Origin: Acidobacteriota bacterium
GTDB lineage: Bacteria > Acidobacteriota > Vicinamibacteria > Vicinamibacterales > UBA2999
Length of the DNA: 64,000 nt
Assembly: GCA_020851565.1 (NCBI GenBank)
Contig: JADZCN010000098.1
Coordinates: forward strand, 1-64,000
Direction of reading: 5' to 3'
The notes under the pieces were generated by a model, which was not told the DNA's origin, searched no databases, and saw only the letters and a list, made by a program, of their open reading frames with translations. Made by a program: the position numbers and the translations under genes. This document shows positions 51,006-59,725 of the stretch, one piece after another; the first letter of the stretch is position 1, and every line of letters starts with the position of its first letter.

Positions 51006-51920
51006 TCAGTGACAGATACCGGTCCCGAAGTCGCGGAACGTCTCGCCCGCTACCGGCACGAACTCCCAGTCGTACGCGCCCGGGCGCAACGTGAACTTGA
51101 TCACGCCCCACACCCTCGCGCGAATCTCGCTGTTCGGGATCCCCGCGCCGAATGCGTGTGTCCAGGCGCCGCCGGTGCCGACGACGAACTGCCGCAGGCC
51201 GCGAGTCGGGTCGAGCCGGCCGTTCGGGTCCTGCGGGGCGAAGCGCTCGTAGAAGTGGTTGTGCGCCGCCACGACCACGTCGGCACCCTCGGCGTACAGG
51301 ACGTCCCACAGCGGCTTTACCTCGCCGGTGGGCTGGTGCGGCGCGAGCGCCGAGCTGAAGAGGGGATAGTGCATGATGGCCATCGTGCAGGCCGCGCGGC
51401 TCGAGGAGAGCACGCTCCTCAGCCAGGCCAGCTGCGGCGAGCCGGCGTCGAGGGGGATGACGCTGTTCAGCGCGACGATCTGCCAGTCACCGGCCTTGTA
51501 TGTGTAATAACCCGACCCGGGCGCCGCCGCCTCGCCGAAGTACGAAAAGTACCCGAAGGCGCCGGGCGTGTCGTAATCGTGGTTGCCGGGCACGGGAAAG
51601 GTGCGTGCCCGGTGGCGACCCCAGTTGGGCGCGTAGCAGCGCTCGTATTGCTCCAGCGAGCCATCGGGATGGACGCCGTCGCCGGCGAGGAACACCGTGC
51701 CCGGAATCTCGTCGAGGAGACGGGCCGTGGCCTCGGCGGCCGGGCTCGCGCCGCTGCTGCTGCAGTCGGTTGCGTCGCCCGCGCCCACGAGCACTGCCGT
51801 GGCGCCAGGCACCGGCGTCGGAGCCAGCGGGCTGGTGGGTCCGTCTGCGCCACACCCGCTCAAGGCGAGGTGGAGGAACACTCCCCCGATGCCCGCTGTC
51901 CTCACCCAACGCCGACGCAT
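51006..51920 (-). CDS. exported metallophosphoesterase, paralogue 2
   Basis: 304-residue paralogue of the downstream gene, with a signal ending in a lipobox-like ALSGCGADG. Motifs: AVLVGAGDATDCSSSG, VFLAGDGVHPDGSLEQ, PVPGNHDYDTPGAFGYFSYF, AIMHYPLFSSALAPHQ and VVVAAHNHFYERFAPQDP. Compared with paralogue 1 the second motif has GDG in place of GDN and the last has AHNH in place of GHDH. The metal site may differ, since the Asn of the GDN motif is normally a ligand. A 134-base gap separates the two genes. Confidence 0.87.
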   Translation of the reverse strand: MRRRWVRTAGIGGVFLHLALSGCGADGPTSPLAPTPVPGATAVLVGAGDATDCSSSGASPAAEATARLLDEIPGTVFLAGDGVHPDGSLEQYERCYAPNWGRHRARTFPVPGNHDYDTPGAFGYFSYFGEAAAPGSGYYTYKAGDWQIVALNSVIPLDAGSPQLAWLRSVLSSSRAACTMAIMHYPLFSSALAPHQPTGEVKPLWDVLYAEGADVVVAAHNHFYERFAPQDPNGRLDPTRGLRQFVVGTGGAWTHAFGAGIPNSEIRARVWGVIKFTLRPGAYDWEFVPVAGETFRDFGTGICH

Positions 51921-52051
51921 GACCGCCTCCGCTGACGACGGGAGCAAGGCGCATGCCGCCACGGTGCAGCGAGACACGCGCGTGGTCGTGTGCGCAGGCG
52001 TGCAGGTTCGCGCACCACGACGCCGCCGGCATGGCGGGCAGGCGGCACGAA

Positions 52052-53563
52052 CTATCGCGTGGTGAAGGAAAACACGCTCTCGACGTAGCCGAACCACAGA
52101 TGGTCGCCGCGAAACGTGCCCGTCACCACGCGACCACCTTTGATCCACCCGAGGAAGCCGTTGACGGAAAGCCGCGGTGTGATGGTGAAATCGGCCGAAC
52201 CCTCCACGGAGGTGCCCAGCCGCGTGCTTCCGTTCGAGCGGCGACCCGCGTACCCGAAGACGGCCCCTGAGTCGAGGGTGGCGCCGCTGCCGATGTACCA
52301 GAGGTCCCCGGCCGATGCGAGGTCCAGGCGGTGGACGTCGAGCCGCAGGCCGAGTGTGGATCGCGGCCGCGCCTGCGCCGACACGAACACGTCGTTTAGG
52401 TTCATCGTGCTGTACGCCGTGGTCTGCGAGTATCGCCGCACCGTGGGCAGCAGCGGAAAGAACGTTCCGTGCGCCTCGTCTGCCGCCGACTCATCGCCAG
52501 ATGCGCGGAACAGGCCGGCGCGGATCCAGGGGCGCCACCCTGCGCGTGACCACTGGTAGCCGGCTTCGGCCGCGAAGGCGTGCGCGCGATGATCCTGGCC
52601 GTACCAGTCACCCGCCTGCCACGCGGTCCACCCCAGCACGTCGACTTCGCCGCCGGCGGCCGGGTACGCGCCGATGAGCGTGCCGCCGATCGTCGTGATA
52701 CCGATGTCGGCCTCCGCGGCGGCCCGGCCCGTGTTGTCGGGACGCTGCGTGACGGGCCGATGGTCGGCGTAGTACAGCGAGAACCCCTGGACCTGCGTGC
52801 GCCGGGGGGCTTGCGCGCTGCCCTGGGAGCTCGCCGTCACCCCGCCCACGAAGACGTCCGTGATGGTGGGACCCGCGACGCGCGCGAAGCCACCCTGCGT
52901 CGGCATGAACGCGATGCCGGTGGCGCGCCAGGACGGCCGCGTGATGTCTGCGCGCACGCCGTCGTAGCCGCGCTGGACGATGGCCCACTCGAACTCGCCG
53001 ACCAGTCTCGCGTCGAGGCGCTGGCGCTTCACGGCCTCGACCTTCGGCACGCCGCTCGGCGCTTCAGCGCCCGAGGTGTACGGCATGCGGCCCACCTGCA
53101 GGTCGAAGCCGCGCGCGAGATCGGGGAATCGCACGTGGGCGTAGCGCAGGTACAGCTGTTGCTGGTTGGCGTGGCGACCGCCCTGGTCGAAATACAGCGC
53201 GCCGGTTCCGAACGGCCCGGGATTCGACGCACGCTCCGGCAGGCCGACGAACCCGACGTGCTGCGCGGCCAGCGTGGTCTGGACGCGGCGCCAGCGGCCG
53301 CGCAGCTCGAGCCGCAGCCGGTTGCCAAGGAAGGCGTAGTCGGGATCACCGCCGGTGGGCGGCGGCTCGAAGAAGCGCCACGACTCCAGGCGGGCGACGT
53401 TGCTGATGGACGCCTGCCACGTGGGCGCGGGCGGCGCCGCGCCCGCGGCCCCTGGCGCCTGCCCGGCCACCGCGGGGCCGGCGCCGAGGGTCCCGGTCAC
53501 CAGTGCGGCGAGCGCCGCTCGGGCGAGGCCGGAGCCCGGAACGTCGGGCCCCGGGGCGCTCAT
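52052..53563 (-). CDS. outer-membrane porin of the alginate-export type
   Basis: 503-residue beta-barrel protein. Signal peptide with AALAALVTGTLGAGPAVAGQA-like core, then NVARLESWRFFEPPPTGGDP, YAFLGNRLRLELRGRWRRVQ, GGRHANQQQLYLRYAHVRFP, DLQVGRMPYTSGAEAP and a closing WFGYVESVFSFTTR. The pattern of R-L-E-x-W and G-R-x-x near the start is that of AlgE-like export porins. The ATG overlaps the stop of the multicopper oxidase, so it is the third gene of the RIC operon. The exported compound is unknown. Confidence 0.78.
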   Translation of the reverse strand: MSAPGPDVPGSGLARAALAALVTGTLGAGPAVAGQAPGAAGAAPPAPTWQASISNVARLESWRFFEPPPTGGDPDYAFLGNRLRLELRGRWRRVQTTLAAQHVGFVGLPERASNPGPFGTGALYFDQGGRHANQQQLYLRYAHVRFPDLARGFDLQVGRMPYTSGAEAPSGVPKVEAVKRQRLDARLVGEFEWAIVQRGYDGVRADITRPSWRATGIAFMPTQGGFARVAGPTITDVFVGGVTASSQGSAQAPRRTQVQGFSLYYADHRPVTQRPDNTGRAAAEADIGITTIGGTLIGAYPAAGGEVDVLGWTAWQAGDWYGQDHRAHAFAAEAGYQWSRAGWRPWIRAGLFRASGDESAADEAHGTFFPLLPTVRRYSQTTAYSTMNLNDVFVSAQARPRSTLGLRLDVHRLDLASAGDLWYIGSGATLDSGAVFGYAGRRSNGSTRLGTSVEGSADFTITPRLSVNGFLGWIKGGRVVTGTFRGDHLWFGYVESVFSFTTR

Positions 53564-55050
53564 GGCTTCCTCGGGTGATGTTCGTGCTGGCTGGTGGAGG
53601 GCTGTCCCGGTCCCACGAGCACGGTCCCCATCAGCCCGCCGTCGGCGTGGTCCAGGATGTGGCAGTGGAACATCCACTCACCCGGCCGCTCGTTGAAGTG
53701 CACCAGGAAGCGCAGCTTCGTCTTCATCGGCACGTTCAGCGTGTCCTTCCAGCCGAGAGGCCTGACTGGCTGGTCCTTCTCGTCCAGCTGCATGAAGAAG
53801 AACCCGTGGAGATGGAACGGGTGATCCCATTCGCTGTCGTTGTCGATCTCCCAGATCTGCTTCTCGCCGAGCGCGGCCAGGAAGGGCTTGGCCTCCCAGT
53901 AGGGCACGCCGTTCACGCGGAACTCCGATTCGCCGTCCTTGCCGGCCGGCGGCAGCGTGAGGACGACCGGCACGCGCGTGGCCCCCGCCGGATCCGTCGG
54001 CGTGATGGTGCGCCGCACCACCGGCAGCTTCGCGTTCTTGATGGGCGGCTCGTCGGTGAACTGGATGGTGAACACCTCCTCCACGTCGCGGTACTGCACG
54101 CTGCCATACCCGCGGTTGTAGAGCATCGCGCGCACGACCAGTGTGCTCCCGGGCGCGCCCGTCGGCGTGACCAGCACGTCCAGCCGCTCGCCCGTGGTGA
54201 TGAGCACGGTCCCGCTCGTCACCGGCTCCTCCTGGAGCCCGCCGTCGTTGCCGATGGTCACGAACGGCTGCCCGTCCATGTCGAGGAGGAAGAAGCGGCT
54301 CTTGGCCGCGTTGACGATGCGCCAGCGCTGGGGCGCGCCCGCGCGGGCCTTCAGGGTGGGACGCACGCGGCCGTTCACGAGCACGTACGCGCCCTCACGC
54401 CCGAACACCATGCCGGCCGGCCCGCCGCTGTCCGCCGGCTCCAGCGTGCCGGTCTTGTCGAATCCGATGTCGCTCAGGACCAGCGTGAGCTCGTCCTCGA
54501 TGCCCACGCCGTCGCCCGGGTCCTCGACGAGCAGCGCGCCGTACAGGCCAAAGCCCACCTGCGCGGCCGACATCACGTGCGGGTGGTACCAGTAGAGCGA
54601 GGCATCGGGCGTGATGAAGTCGTAGGTGAAGGTCTCGCCCTTCTTCACCGGCGGCTGGGAGATGCCGGGCACGCCGTCCATCTCGATGGGCACGCGGACC
54701 CCGTGCCAGTGGATGGTGGTGTCCTGGTCGAGGTTGTTCGTGAAGTGCACGATGAGGCGGTCGCCCACCTTGGTGCGGATGAGCGGGCCGGGCAGCCCGC
54801 CATCGTAGGTCCAGGCCTTCACGACCTTGCCCGGCGAAACCTCGACCTCGGCGAGGCGCGCCTCGAGGTCGATCTCGACGATGGACGGGTCCGGGTTCTT
54901 GTCCACGGCCTCGCGCAGCTTGATGGTGTCGTCCCAGCCCGCAGGCGCCAGGGAGGTGCCCGGTTGCGCAGCGGCTGGCCCCGCGCCCGGCCACAGCAGG
55001 GCGCCCACGACGAAGCCGGAGATCGTGAAAGAGCGGAGAGTCGTCAGCAT
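53560..55050 (-). CDS. multicopper oxidase, second copy
   Basis: 496-residue laccase-type oxidase with signal peptide (MLTTLRSFTISGFVVGALLW). Copper blocks are complete: TTIHWHGVRVPIEMDGV, LYWYHPHVMSAAQVGFG, DHPFHLHGFFFMQLDE and GEWMFHCHILDHADGGLMG, the last with a Met-type axial ligand environment. It is distinct from the oxidase at 35735: longer, Sec-type signal, HPH rather than HSH. The C-terminus is His-rich (QHEHHPRKP). Its position downstream of RIC and a sigma-54 type promoter suggests expression under nitrosative or redox stress. Confidence 0.92.
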   Translation of the reverse strand: MLTTLRSFTISGFVVGALLWPGAGPAAAQPGTSLAPAGWDDTIKLREAVDKNPDPSIVEIDLEARLAEVEVSPGKVVKAWTYDGGLPGPLIRTKVGDRLIVHFTNNLDQDTTIHWHGVRVPIEMDGVPGISQPPVKKGETFTYDFITPDASLYWYHPHVMSAAQVGFGLYGALLVEDPGDGVGIEDELTLVLSDIGFDKTGTLEPADSGGPAGMVFGREGAYVLVNGRVRPTLKARAGAPQRWRIVNAAKSRFFLLDMDGQPFVTIGNDGGLQEEPVTSGTVLITTGERLDVLVTPTGAPGSTLVVRAMLYNRGYGSVQYRDVEEVFTIQFTDEPPIKNAKLPVVRRTITPTDPAGATRVPVVLTLPPAGKDGESEFRVNGVPYWEAKPFLAALGEKQIWEIDNDSEWDHPFHLHGFFFMQLDEKDQPVRPLGWKDTLNVPMKTKLRFLVHFNERPGEWMFHCHILDHADGGLMGTVLVGPGQPSTSQHEHHPRKP

Positions 55051-55075
55051 GTCAGTCACCACACCTGCGGCCGCG

Positions 55076-55741
55076 TCAGGCGACCAGCGCCCGGCGAAAG
55101 AGGACGTTGTTCTCGAGATGAATGTGTTCCATCAACTCCTGTTCGAGCTGCAACAGGCCCAGGTAGAGTGCGCGCCAGGTGGTGCACGCCTCGGCCGGCG
55201 GCGTGAGGTCGGCGGTGAGCGAGCGCAGCTCGAGCAGGTGCTCGCGGTGATGCTCGTGCTCCAGCTCCATCACGTGCACCGGCGCCGCGGCCTGGCCGCC
55301 AAGCCCCGACACGATCAGCGGGAAGAGAATCTCCTCTTCCTTGCGGAGGTGATCGAGGAGCGACTCGTGCATGGCCTCGAGCGCGGTGGCCAGGCCGCGG
55401 GGGCACGAGGCCTTGTCCCCGTGGCGCTGCTCGACCTTCCGGGCCATCGCCAGCAGCTCAGGCAGCGCCGCCCGAAGCCGTCGGTGATAGGTCGTCTCGA
55501 TATGGTCGACGAGGACGGGCAGGGGCGCCTCGTCCCAGCGCGGGCGATCCGCCACGAGCGGGTCCTCGGCTTCGATGGCCGCCAGGATGGCGTCCGGATC
55601 CAGCTGCCGCTCCCGGCAGACCTCATCCAGGTTGCGGCGTCCCCCGCAGCAGAAGTCCAGCCGATTGCGAAAGAACACGCGCGCGGCCCCGGGATGGGCG
55701 ACCGCCAGTTCGGCAAGGGTTGTAGAAGCGTTCATGGTCAT
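55076..55741 (-). CDS. RIC/ScdA/YtfE-type iron-sulfur cluster repair di-iron protein
   Basis: 221-residue protein that repairs NO- or oxidant-damaged Fe-S clusters in known homologues. The N-terminal DUF542 part has the conserved VFFRNRLDFCCGGRRNLDEV. The hemerythrin-like part supplies His/Glu ligands in VDHIETTYHRRL, MHESLLDHLRKEEEILFPL, ELEHEHHREHLLELRSL and MEHIHLENNVLFRRAL. It is first gene of an operon with multicopper oxidase and porin. It diverges from a NorR-like activator and has a sigma-54 type promoter in between, as expected for an NO-induced gene. Confidence 0.94.
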   Translation of the reverse strand: MTMNASTTLAELAVAHPGAARVFFRNRLDFCCGGRRNLDEVCRERQLDPDAILAAIEAEDPLVADRPRWDEAPLPVLVDHIETTYHRRLRAALPELLAMARKVEQRHGDKASCPRGLATALEAMHESLLDHLRKEEEILFPLIVSGLGGQAAAPVHVMELEHEHHREHLLELRSLTADLTPPAEACTTWRALYLGLLQLEQELMEHIHLENNVLFRRALVA

Positions 55742-55759
55742 GGTCCCGCAGATCGGTGA

Positions 55760-55773
55760 GCAGCATCGGTGCC
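55760..55773 (-). promoter_or_regulatory. sigma-54 type promoter upstream of the RIC operon
   Basis: On the minus strand GGCAC CGATG CTGC has the -24 GG and -12 GC at exact sigma-54 spacing, with one mismatch (CTGC for TTGC). A start near 55749 would leave a leader of about eight bases before the RIC ATG at 55741. The divergent gene encodes a sigma-54 activator. Confidence 0.55.
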
Positions 55774-55826
55774 GGTGTGGGCGGCGTTGCGTGTCAACGA
55801 CTTACGGGAGGTGTTATGATTCCTTC

Positions 55827-55840
55827 AACATCCTGATGTT
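55827..55840. promoter_or_regulatory. palindrome AACATC-CT-GATGTT in the RIC/NorR intergenic region
   Basis: A perfect 14-base palindrome lies between the divergent genes, about 60 bases upstream of the RIC promoter and close to the NorR-like start. It is placed like an enhancer or repressor site. It does not match the known NorR core exactly, so the binding protein is unknown. Confidence 0.5.
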
Positions 55841-55842
55841 AT

Positions 55843-55848
55843 CAGAAT
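55843..55848 (+). promoter_or_regulatory. candidate -10 box CAGAAT for the NorR-like gene
   Basis: CAGAAT is followed by CGCAACA and ATG (55856): seven-base spacing, no ribosome site. The palindrome overlaps the area just upstream, so autoregulation is possible. Confidence 0.4.
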
Positions 55849-55855
55849 CGCAACA

Positions 55856-57448
55856 ATGTTGACGCATCCGCAACACGCTTCGATGTCCCTCGAAGTGCTC
55901 CTGGAGATTGCGCGCGACCTGACGGCCTCGCTCGCAGCCGCGGATCGGTATGCCCGCCTGATTGCCGCGGTCCGGCGTCTCATTCCGTGCGACGCCGCCT
56001 GCCTTCTACGGCTCGACGGCGCGGACCTGGTCCCGATGGCCGGATACGGCCTGACGACGGCGGCGCTGTCGCGGCGCTATCCCCGACGGGAGCACCCGAG
56101 GCTCGACGTCATCCTGAACTCGTGCGAGCCCGTGCGGTTCCCTCCGGACAGCGCGTTGCCCGATCCGTTCGATGGGGGCATCGAGGGCGCGCCGGGCCCG
56201 CTCCACAAGGTGCACGCGTGCATGGGCGTGGCGCTCACGGAGGGGGGCGAGGTCGTCGGCGCGCTCACCGCCGATGGCCTTGAGGGCCACCAGTTCGATG
56301 CCATCGATCCGAGGATGGTGGCCACGCTCGGGGCGCTGGCGGGCGCGGCACTGCGCACCTCCGCGCTCATCGAGGCCCTCGAGCAGCGCGCCGATCACCG
56401 GGGCCGCGTGGCCAGGGAGCTGCTGCGGAGCGCGGCGCAGTCGAGTGGCGGGGCACTGCTCGGTTCGAGCGCCGCGGTGGCGAAGCTGCGTCGGGAGATC
56501 GCGCTGGTGGCGGCCTCCGATCTCGCGGTGCTGATCACCGGTGAGACGGGCGTGGGGAAGGAACTGGTCGCGCACCACGTCCACGCGGCCTCGGCGCGCC
56601 GCGACGAGGCGCTGATCCACGTGAACTGCGCCGCGCTGCCGCTGTCGATTGCCGAAAGCGAGCTGTTCGGCCACGTGGCCGGCGCCTTCACGGGCGCCAC
56701 GCGCGACCGCGCGGGCAAGTTCGAGGTCGCCGATGGCGGTACGCTCTTCCTCGACGAGATCGGCGAGCTCTCGCTCGAGATCCAGCCCAAGCTGCTGCGG
56801 GTGCTGCAGCACGGCGAGATCCAGCGCGTGGGGAGCGACCGGGCGCACCGCGTCAACGTGCGGGTCATCGCCGCCACCAACCGGGATCTCGAACGCGAGG
56901 TGGCAGCCGGCCGCGTCCGCGCCGACCTGTACCATCGCCTGGCCGCGTTTCCCCTCCCGGTACCCCCGCTCCGCGCGCGGGGCGAGGACACGCCCGTGCT
57001 GGCGGCGCATTTTGCCGACGCCGCCGCGCGCCGCCTCGGCCTGGCGGGGGTGCGGTTCACGGACGAGGCCCGCCTCCAGCTCTTGATGAACGACTGGCCG
57101 GGCAACGTGCGTGAGCTGGAGAACGTGATCGGCCGGGGTGTCCTCCGCGCGTCGTTCGGCCACGACCGCACGCGCATCATCGAGCTCGACGCCGCCCACC
57201 TGGACCTGCGGCCGCGCCTGGCCGACGGGCCTCCTGCCGTCGGGCCGGGATCCGAGGCGGCCGGGGATCAGGTCCCGCCCGGCGGCGAGGCCCCCCTGGG
57301 CGCTCGCCTCGCCCGCTTCGAGCGGGAGGTCATCCTGGGCGCCGTTCAGCGCCATGGGGGGAATTGGTCGGCAGCCGCGCGCGACTTGGGACTGCACCGA
57401 AGCAACCTGCACCACCGTGCCCGAAGACTGGGACTCAAAAGTCGATAA
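55856..57448 (+). CDS. norR: NorR-like sigma-54-dependent transcriptional activator
   Basis: 530-residue enhancer-binding protein. An N-terminal GAF domain (about residues 1-185) senses the signal; in NorR it holds an iron that binds NO. The AAA+ domain has Walker [21 protein letters not shown], the sigma-54 contact loop [15 protein letters not shown] and Walker [16 protein letters not shown], followed by [11 protein letters not shown]. The Fis-type helix-turn-helix is [20 protein letters not shown]. Length and GAF-AAA-HTH order match NorR (504 in E. coli). Adjacent to RIC and two sigma-54 type promoters, it is the likely activator of both. Confidence 0.9.
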   Translation: MLTHPQHASMSLEVLLEIARDLTASLAAADRYARLIAAVRRLIPCDAACLLRLDGADLVPMAGYGLTTAALSRRYPRREHPRLDVILNSCEPVRFPPDSALPDPFDGGIEGAPGPLHKVHACMGVALTEGGEVVGALTADGLEGHQFDAIDPRMVATLGALAGAALRTSALIEALEQRADHRGRVARELLRSAAQSSGGALLGSSAAVAKLRREIALVAASDLAVLITGETGVGKELVAHHVHAASARRDEALIHVNCAALPLSIAESELFGHVAGAFTGATRDRAGKFEVADGGTLFLDEIGELSLEIQPKLLRVLQHGEIQRVGSDRAHRVNVRVIAATNRDLEREVAAGRVRADLYHRLAAFPLPVPPLRARGEDTPVLAAHFADAAARRLGLAGVRFTDEARLQLLMNDWPGNVRELENVIGRGVLRASFGHDRTRIIELDAAHLDLRPRLADGPPAVGPGSEAAGDQVPPGGEAPLGARLARFEREVILGAVQRHGGNWSAAARDLGLHRSNLHHRARRLGLKSR

Positions 57449-57488
57449 AGAGACAAAATATGACTTGAAAGCCATTTAAGATTGGGCG

Positions 57489-57494
57489 TATGCT
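57489..57494 (+). promoter_or_regulatory. -10 box TATGCT, leaderless spacing, within a small hairpin
   Basis: TATGCT is followed by TCGCCC and then ATG (57501). The box sits in the loop of GGGCG-TATGCTT-CGCCC, an inverted repeat that touches the start codon. Confidence 0.5.
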
Positions 57495-57500
57495 TCGCCC

Positions 57501-58505
57501 ATGGGTGCATCCCCCAACGCCCCACGCATCGCCGCGATTGTCGGCGTCAAGGACGAGGTCGAGCTCGTCGGCGCGTCCATCAAGCATCTGCGACAAATCG
57601 GCGTCGATCACATCATCGTCGCCGACGCGGGCTCCACCGACGGCACGCTCGACGTGCTCGAGGACGAGCGGCGCGGCGGTGACGTGGTCGTGACACACGT
57701 GGACCCCACCACGGTCGTCGACTACGACACCGAATCGGCGCACGCCATGGCGCTCGCGCGCGCCTCGGGTGCGGACTGGGTCCTCTTCATGGACGCCGAC
57801 GAGTTCTTCATCCCCGCCACCGGGTCGCTGAAGGACTGCCGTCACCTCCAGGACGCCGACGTCATCGTCGCCGACCGCTTCAACGTCGTGGTCACGCCGG
57901 ACCATCTTCTGATGCCGACGACCCTGACGCCGCGCCACTACGGACGCCTGAGCCTCTTCACGCGGCAGGTTGGCGACTTCCGGCGATACATGGACGATCG
58001 ACCGCACGCGTCGTTCGTGACCGTGCGGCCCGGGCCGAAGGTGCTGGCGCGGCCGTCCGTAGCCGCCGCGCTCGCGCCCGGCGGGCACGACGTGCACGCC
58101 ACCGGCGCCCGGCGCGCCGTCGCCACCGATCTCATCGTTGCGCACGTGCCGTTCACGACGCAGGATCGGTTCGAGCGAAAGGTCGCCAACATCCGGAAGG
58201 AAGTGGAGATGCGCCCCGCGTACTTCGCGGGCGGCTACGCGTGGCACTGGCGACGCTGGGCCGAGATGACGGCACCCGGCGCACTGGACGCCGAGTTCGC
58301 GCGCCAGATCACCTACGAGCACGCCCTCGCGGGCTTGCGGCGCGAAGGCGTCGTGCGCTCCGCGGCGGAGCTGCTGGCCGAGCGGGCGCCGGTGCCGGTG
58401 GCGGCCCCGACTGCGTCGCTTGCCGGTCGCCTGTGGCACGAGCTCCAGGCGATGCGCGAATGGGCGCGGCACCCGCTGCACTCGCGCCTGCGGCCCGTGC
58501 ACTAG
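57501..58505 (+). CDS. GT2-family glycosyltransferase
   Basis: 334-residue GT-A enzyme: IAAIVGVKDEVELVGASIKH, HIIVADAGSTDGTLDVLEDE (nucleotide-binding), WVLFMDADEFFIP (DxD metal site), then HYGRLSLFTRQVGDFRRYMD and HVPFTTQDRFERKVANIRKE. It transfers a sugar from a nucleotide donor; acceptor unknown. It belongs to the group of stand-alone cytoplasmic GT2 enzymes with a helical C-terminus. ATG 57501 directly follows a -10 box. The stop overlaps the stop of the convergent VIT gene by four bases. Confidence 0.88.
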   Translation: MGASPNAPRIAAIVGVKDEVELVGASIKHLRQIGVDHIIVADAGSTDGTLDVLEDERRGGDVVVTHVDPTTVVDYDTESAHAMALARASGADWVLFMDADEFFIPATGSLKDCRHLQDADVIVADRFNVVVTPDHLLMPTTLTPRHYGRLSLFTRQVGDFRRYMDDRPHASFVTVRPGPKVLARPSVAAALAPGGHDVHATGARRAVATDLIVAHVPFTTQDRFERKVANIRKEVEMRPAYFAGGYAWHWRRWAEMTAPGALDAEFARQITYEHALAGLRREGVVRSAAELLAERAPVPVAAPTASLAGRLWHELQAMREWARHPLHSRLRPVH

Positions 58506-59194
58506 GCCACGGCGGTTCCGAACAGCGATCCGACCGCCGCGGTGGCCGCCATGGCCAGCGCGCCCCAGAACGCGACGCGGCCCGCGCCCACCCACGGCGA
58601 CGCTCCGCCCGCGCCGCCGGCGAGGGCGCCCAACCCCGCGAGGAAGAGGAGCGAGGTGGCCGACACCACGAGCACCATGCGCGTGGGAGGGGTGATCACG
58701 ACCATCGCGATGGGCAGCGCCGCGCCGATCGCAAACGTGGCGGCCGAGGCCACGGCCGCCTGAAGAGGGCGCGCCGCGAGCTCCTCGGTCATGCCCAGCT
58801 CGTCGCGCGCGTGCGCTGCCAGGGCATCGTGCGCCATCAGCTGCTCGGCCACCTGGCGCGCGAGCTGGGTGTCGAGGCCGCGCCGCTCGTAGATGCCGGT
58901 CAGCTCGTTCACCTCGCTCGGGAGATCGGTGGCCAGCTCCCCGCGCTCGCGCGCCAGGTCGGCGCGTTCGGTGTCGGCCTGCGAGCTCACCGACACGTAC
59001 TCGCCAGCCGCCATCGAGAGCGCTCCCGCCACGAGCCCCGCCACGCCGGCCACGAGCACGTCGCTCTGCGCCGCCTGCGAGGCGGCCACGCCCACCACGA
59101 GGCTTGCGGTCGAGACGATGCCGTCGTTGGCGCCCAGCACGGCGGCGCGCAGCCACCCGATGCGTTCGGTTCGATGCCGTTCCCTGTGGGGCAT
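58502..59194 (-). CDS. VIT/CCC1-family iron-manganese transporter
   Basis: 230-residue membrane protein: RAAVLGANDGIVSTASLVVG, VAGALSMAAGEYVSVSSQAD (family signature), a cytosolic helical loop TERADLARERGELATDLPSE with LTGIYERRGLD, then three further spans (ASAATFAIGAALPIAMVVI and others). VIT1/CCC1 proteins move Fe2+/Mn2+ out of the cytoplasm. The second ATG (59194) is chosen because GAGGAGG is six bases upstream; 59200 is the alternative. Confidence 0.93.
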   Translation of the reverse strand: MPHRERHRTERIGWLRAAVLGANDGIVSTASLVVGVAASQAAQSDVLVAGVAGLVAGALSMAAGEYVSVSSQADTERADLARERGELATDLPSEVNELTGIYERRGLDTQLARQVAEQLMAHDALAAHARDELGMTEELAARPLQAAVASAATFAIGAALPIAMVVITPPTRMVLVVSATSLLFLAGLGALAGGAGGASPWVGAGRVAFWGALAMAATAAVGSLFGTAVA

Positions 59195-59260
59195 GTTCAT
59201 CCTCCTCGCCGCCCGCATGATGTCATGCGCCGGGCCGGCCAGATGTGGCAACATGCGCGC

Positions 59261-59710
59261 ATGATGAGACGAGACCTGCTCAAGGGGGCGATCGCGGGCA
59301 TGGCGGCCTCGGTGGTGGCTCCGGGCGAGGCGCGGGCGTCGGACGCCACGGTGCTGAAGATGCTGGACGAGTTCGCGGCGGCCTGGAACCGGCACGACGT
59401 GGACGGGCTGATGGCCTGCATGGCGGCGGACTGCGTGTTCGAGGCCTCCGCCGGGCCCGAGGTGGCCGGTGCCCGGCACGTGGGGCGCGACGCGGTGCGC
59501 CGCGCGTACGCCGCCGTCTTCGAGGCTTATCCCGACGCGCGCTGGAACAACCCGCGCCACTTCGTCGCCGGCGATCGCGCCGTGTCGGAGTGGACCTTCA
59601 CGGGCACCACGAAGGCGGGCGCGAAGGTGGAGGTGAACGGCTGCGACATCTTCACGCTGAAGGACGGCAAGATCGCCCTCAAGAACTCCTACAGGAAGCA
59701 GCGGGGGTAG
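59261..59710 (+). CDS. exported SnoaL-like / nuclear transport factor 2-fold protein
   Basis: 149-residue protein with a possible Tat signal (MMRRDLLKGAIAGMAASVVA) and an NTF2-like domain: LKMLDEFAAAWNRHDVDGLM, GRDAVRRAYAAVFEAYPDAR, VAGDRAVSEWTFTGTTKAGA, GCDIFTLKDGKIALKNSY. Proteins of this fold include cyclases and ketosteroid isomerases, and many have no known activity. Its extracytoplasmic location is less usual. It is divergent from the VIT gene. Confidence 0.85.
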   Translation: MMRRDLLKGAIAGMAASVVAPGEARASDATVLKMLDEFAAAWNRHDVDGLMACMAADCVFEASAGPEVAGARHVGRDAVRRAYAAVFEAYPDARWNNPRHFVAGDRAVSEWTFTGTTKAGAKVEVNGCDIFTLKDGKIALKNSYRKQRG

Positions 59711-59725
59711 GCGCCGGCCCGGCCG

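Noticed and set aside
53560..55050. Multicopper oxidase as copper nitrite reductase (NirK), suggested by the NorR/RIC context
   Set aside because: It has four copper-ligand blocks over about 496 residues, including HCHILDHADGGLM, which is a three-domain laccase type. NirK is shorter and lacks this trinuclear pattern.
53503..55206. 567-codon plus-strand frame over the second multicopper oxidase
   Set aside because: Shadow frame; all copper-ligand motifs are in the minus-strand reading.
57481..57501. GGGCG/CGCCC hairpin as terminator of the NorR-like gene
   Set aside because: There is no T-run, the stem touches the next start codon and its loop holds a good -10 box; a promoter-associated structure is more likely.
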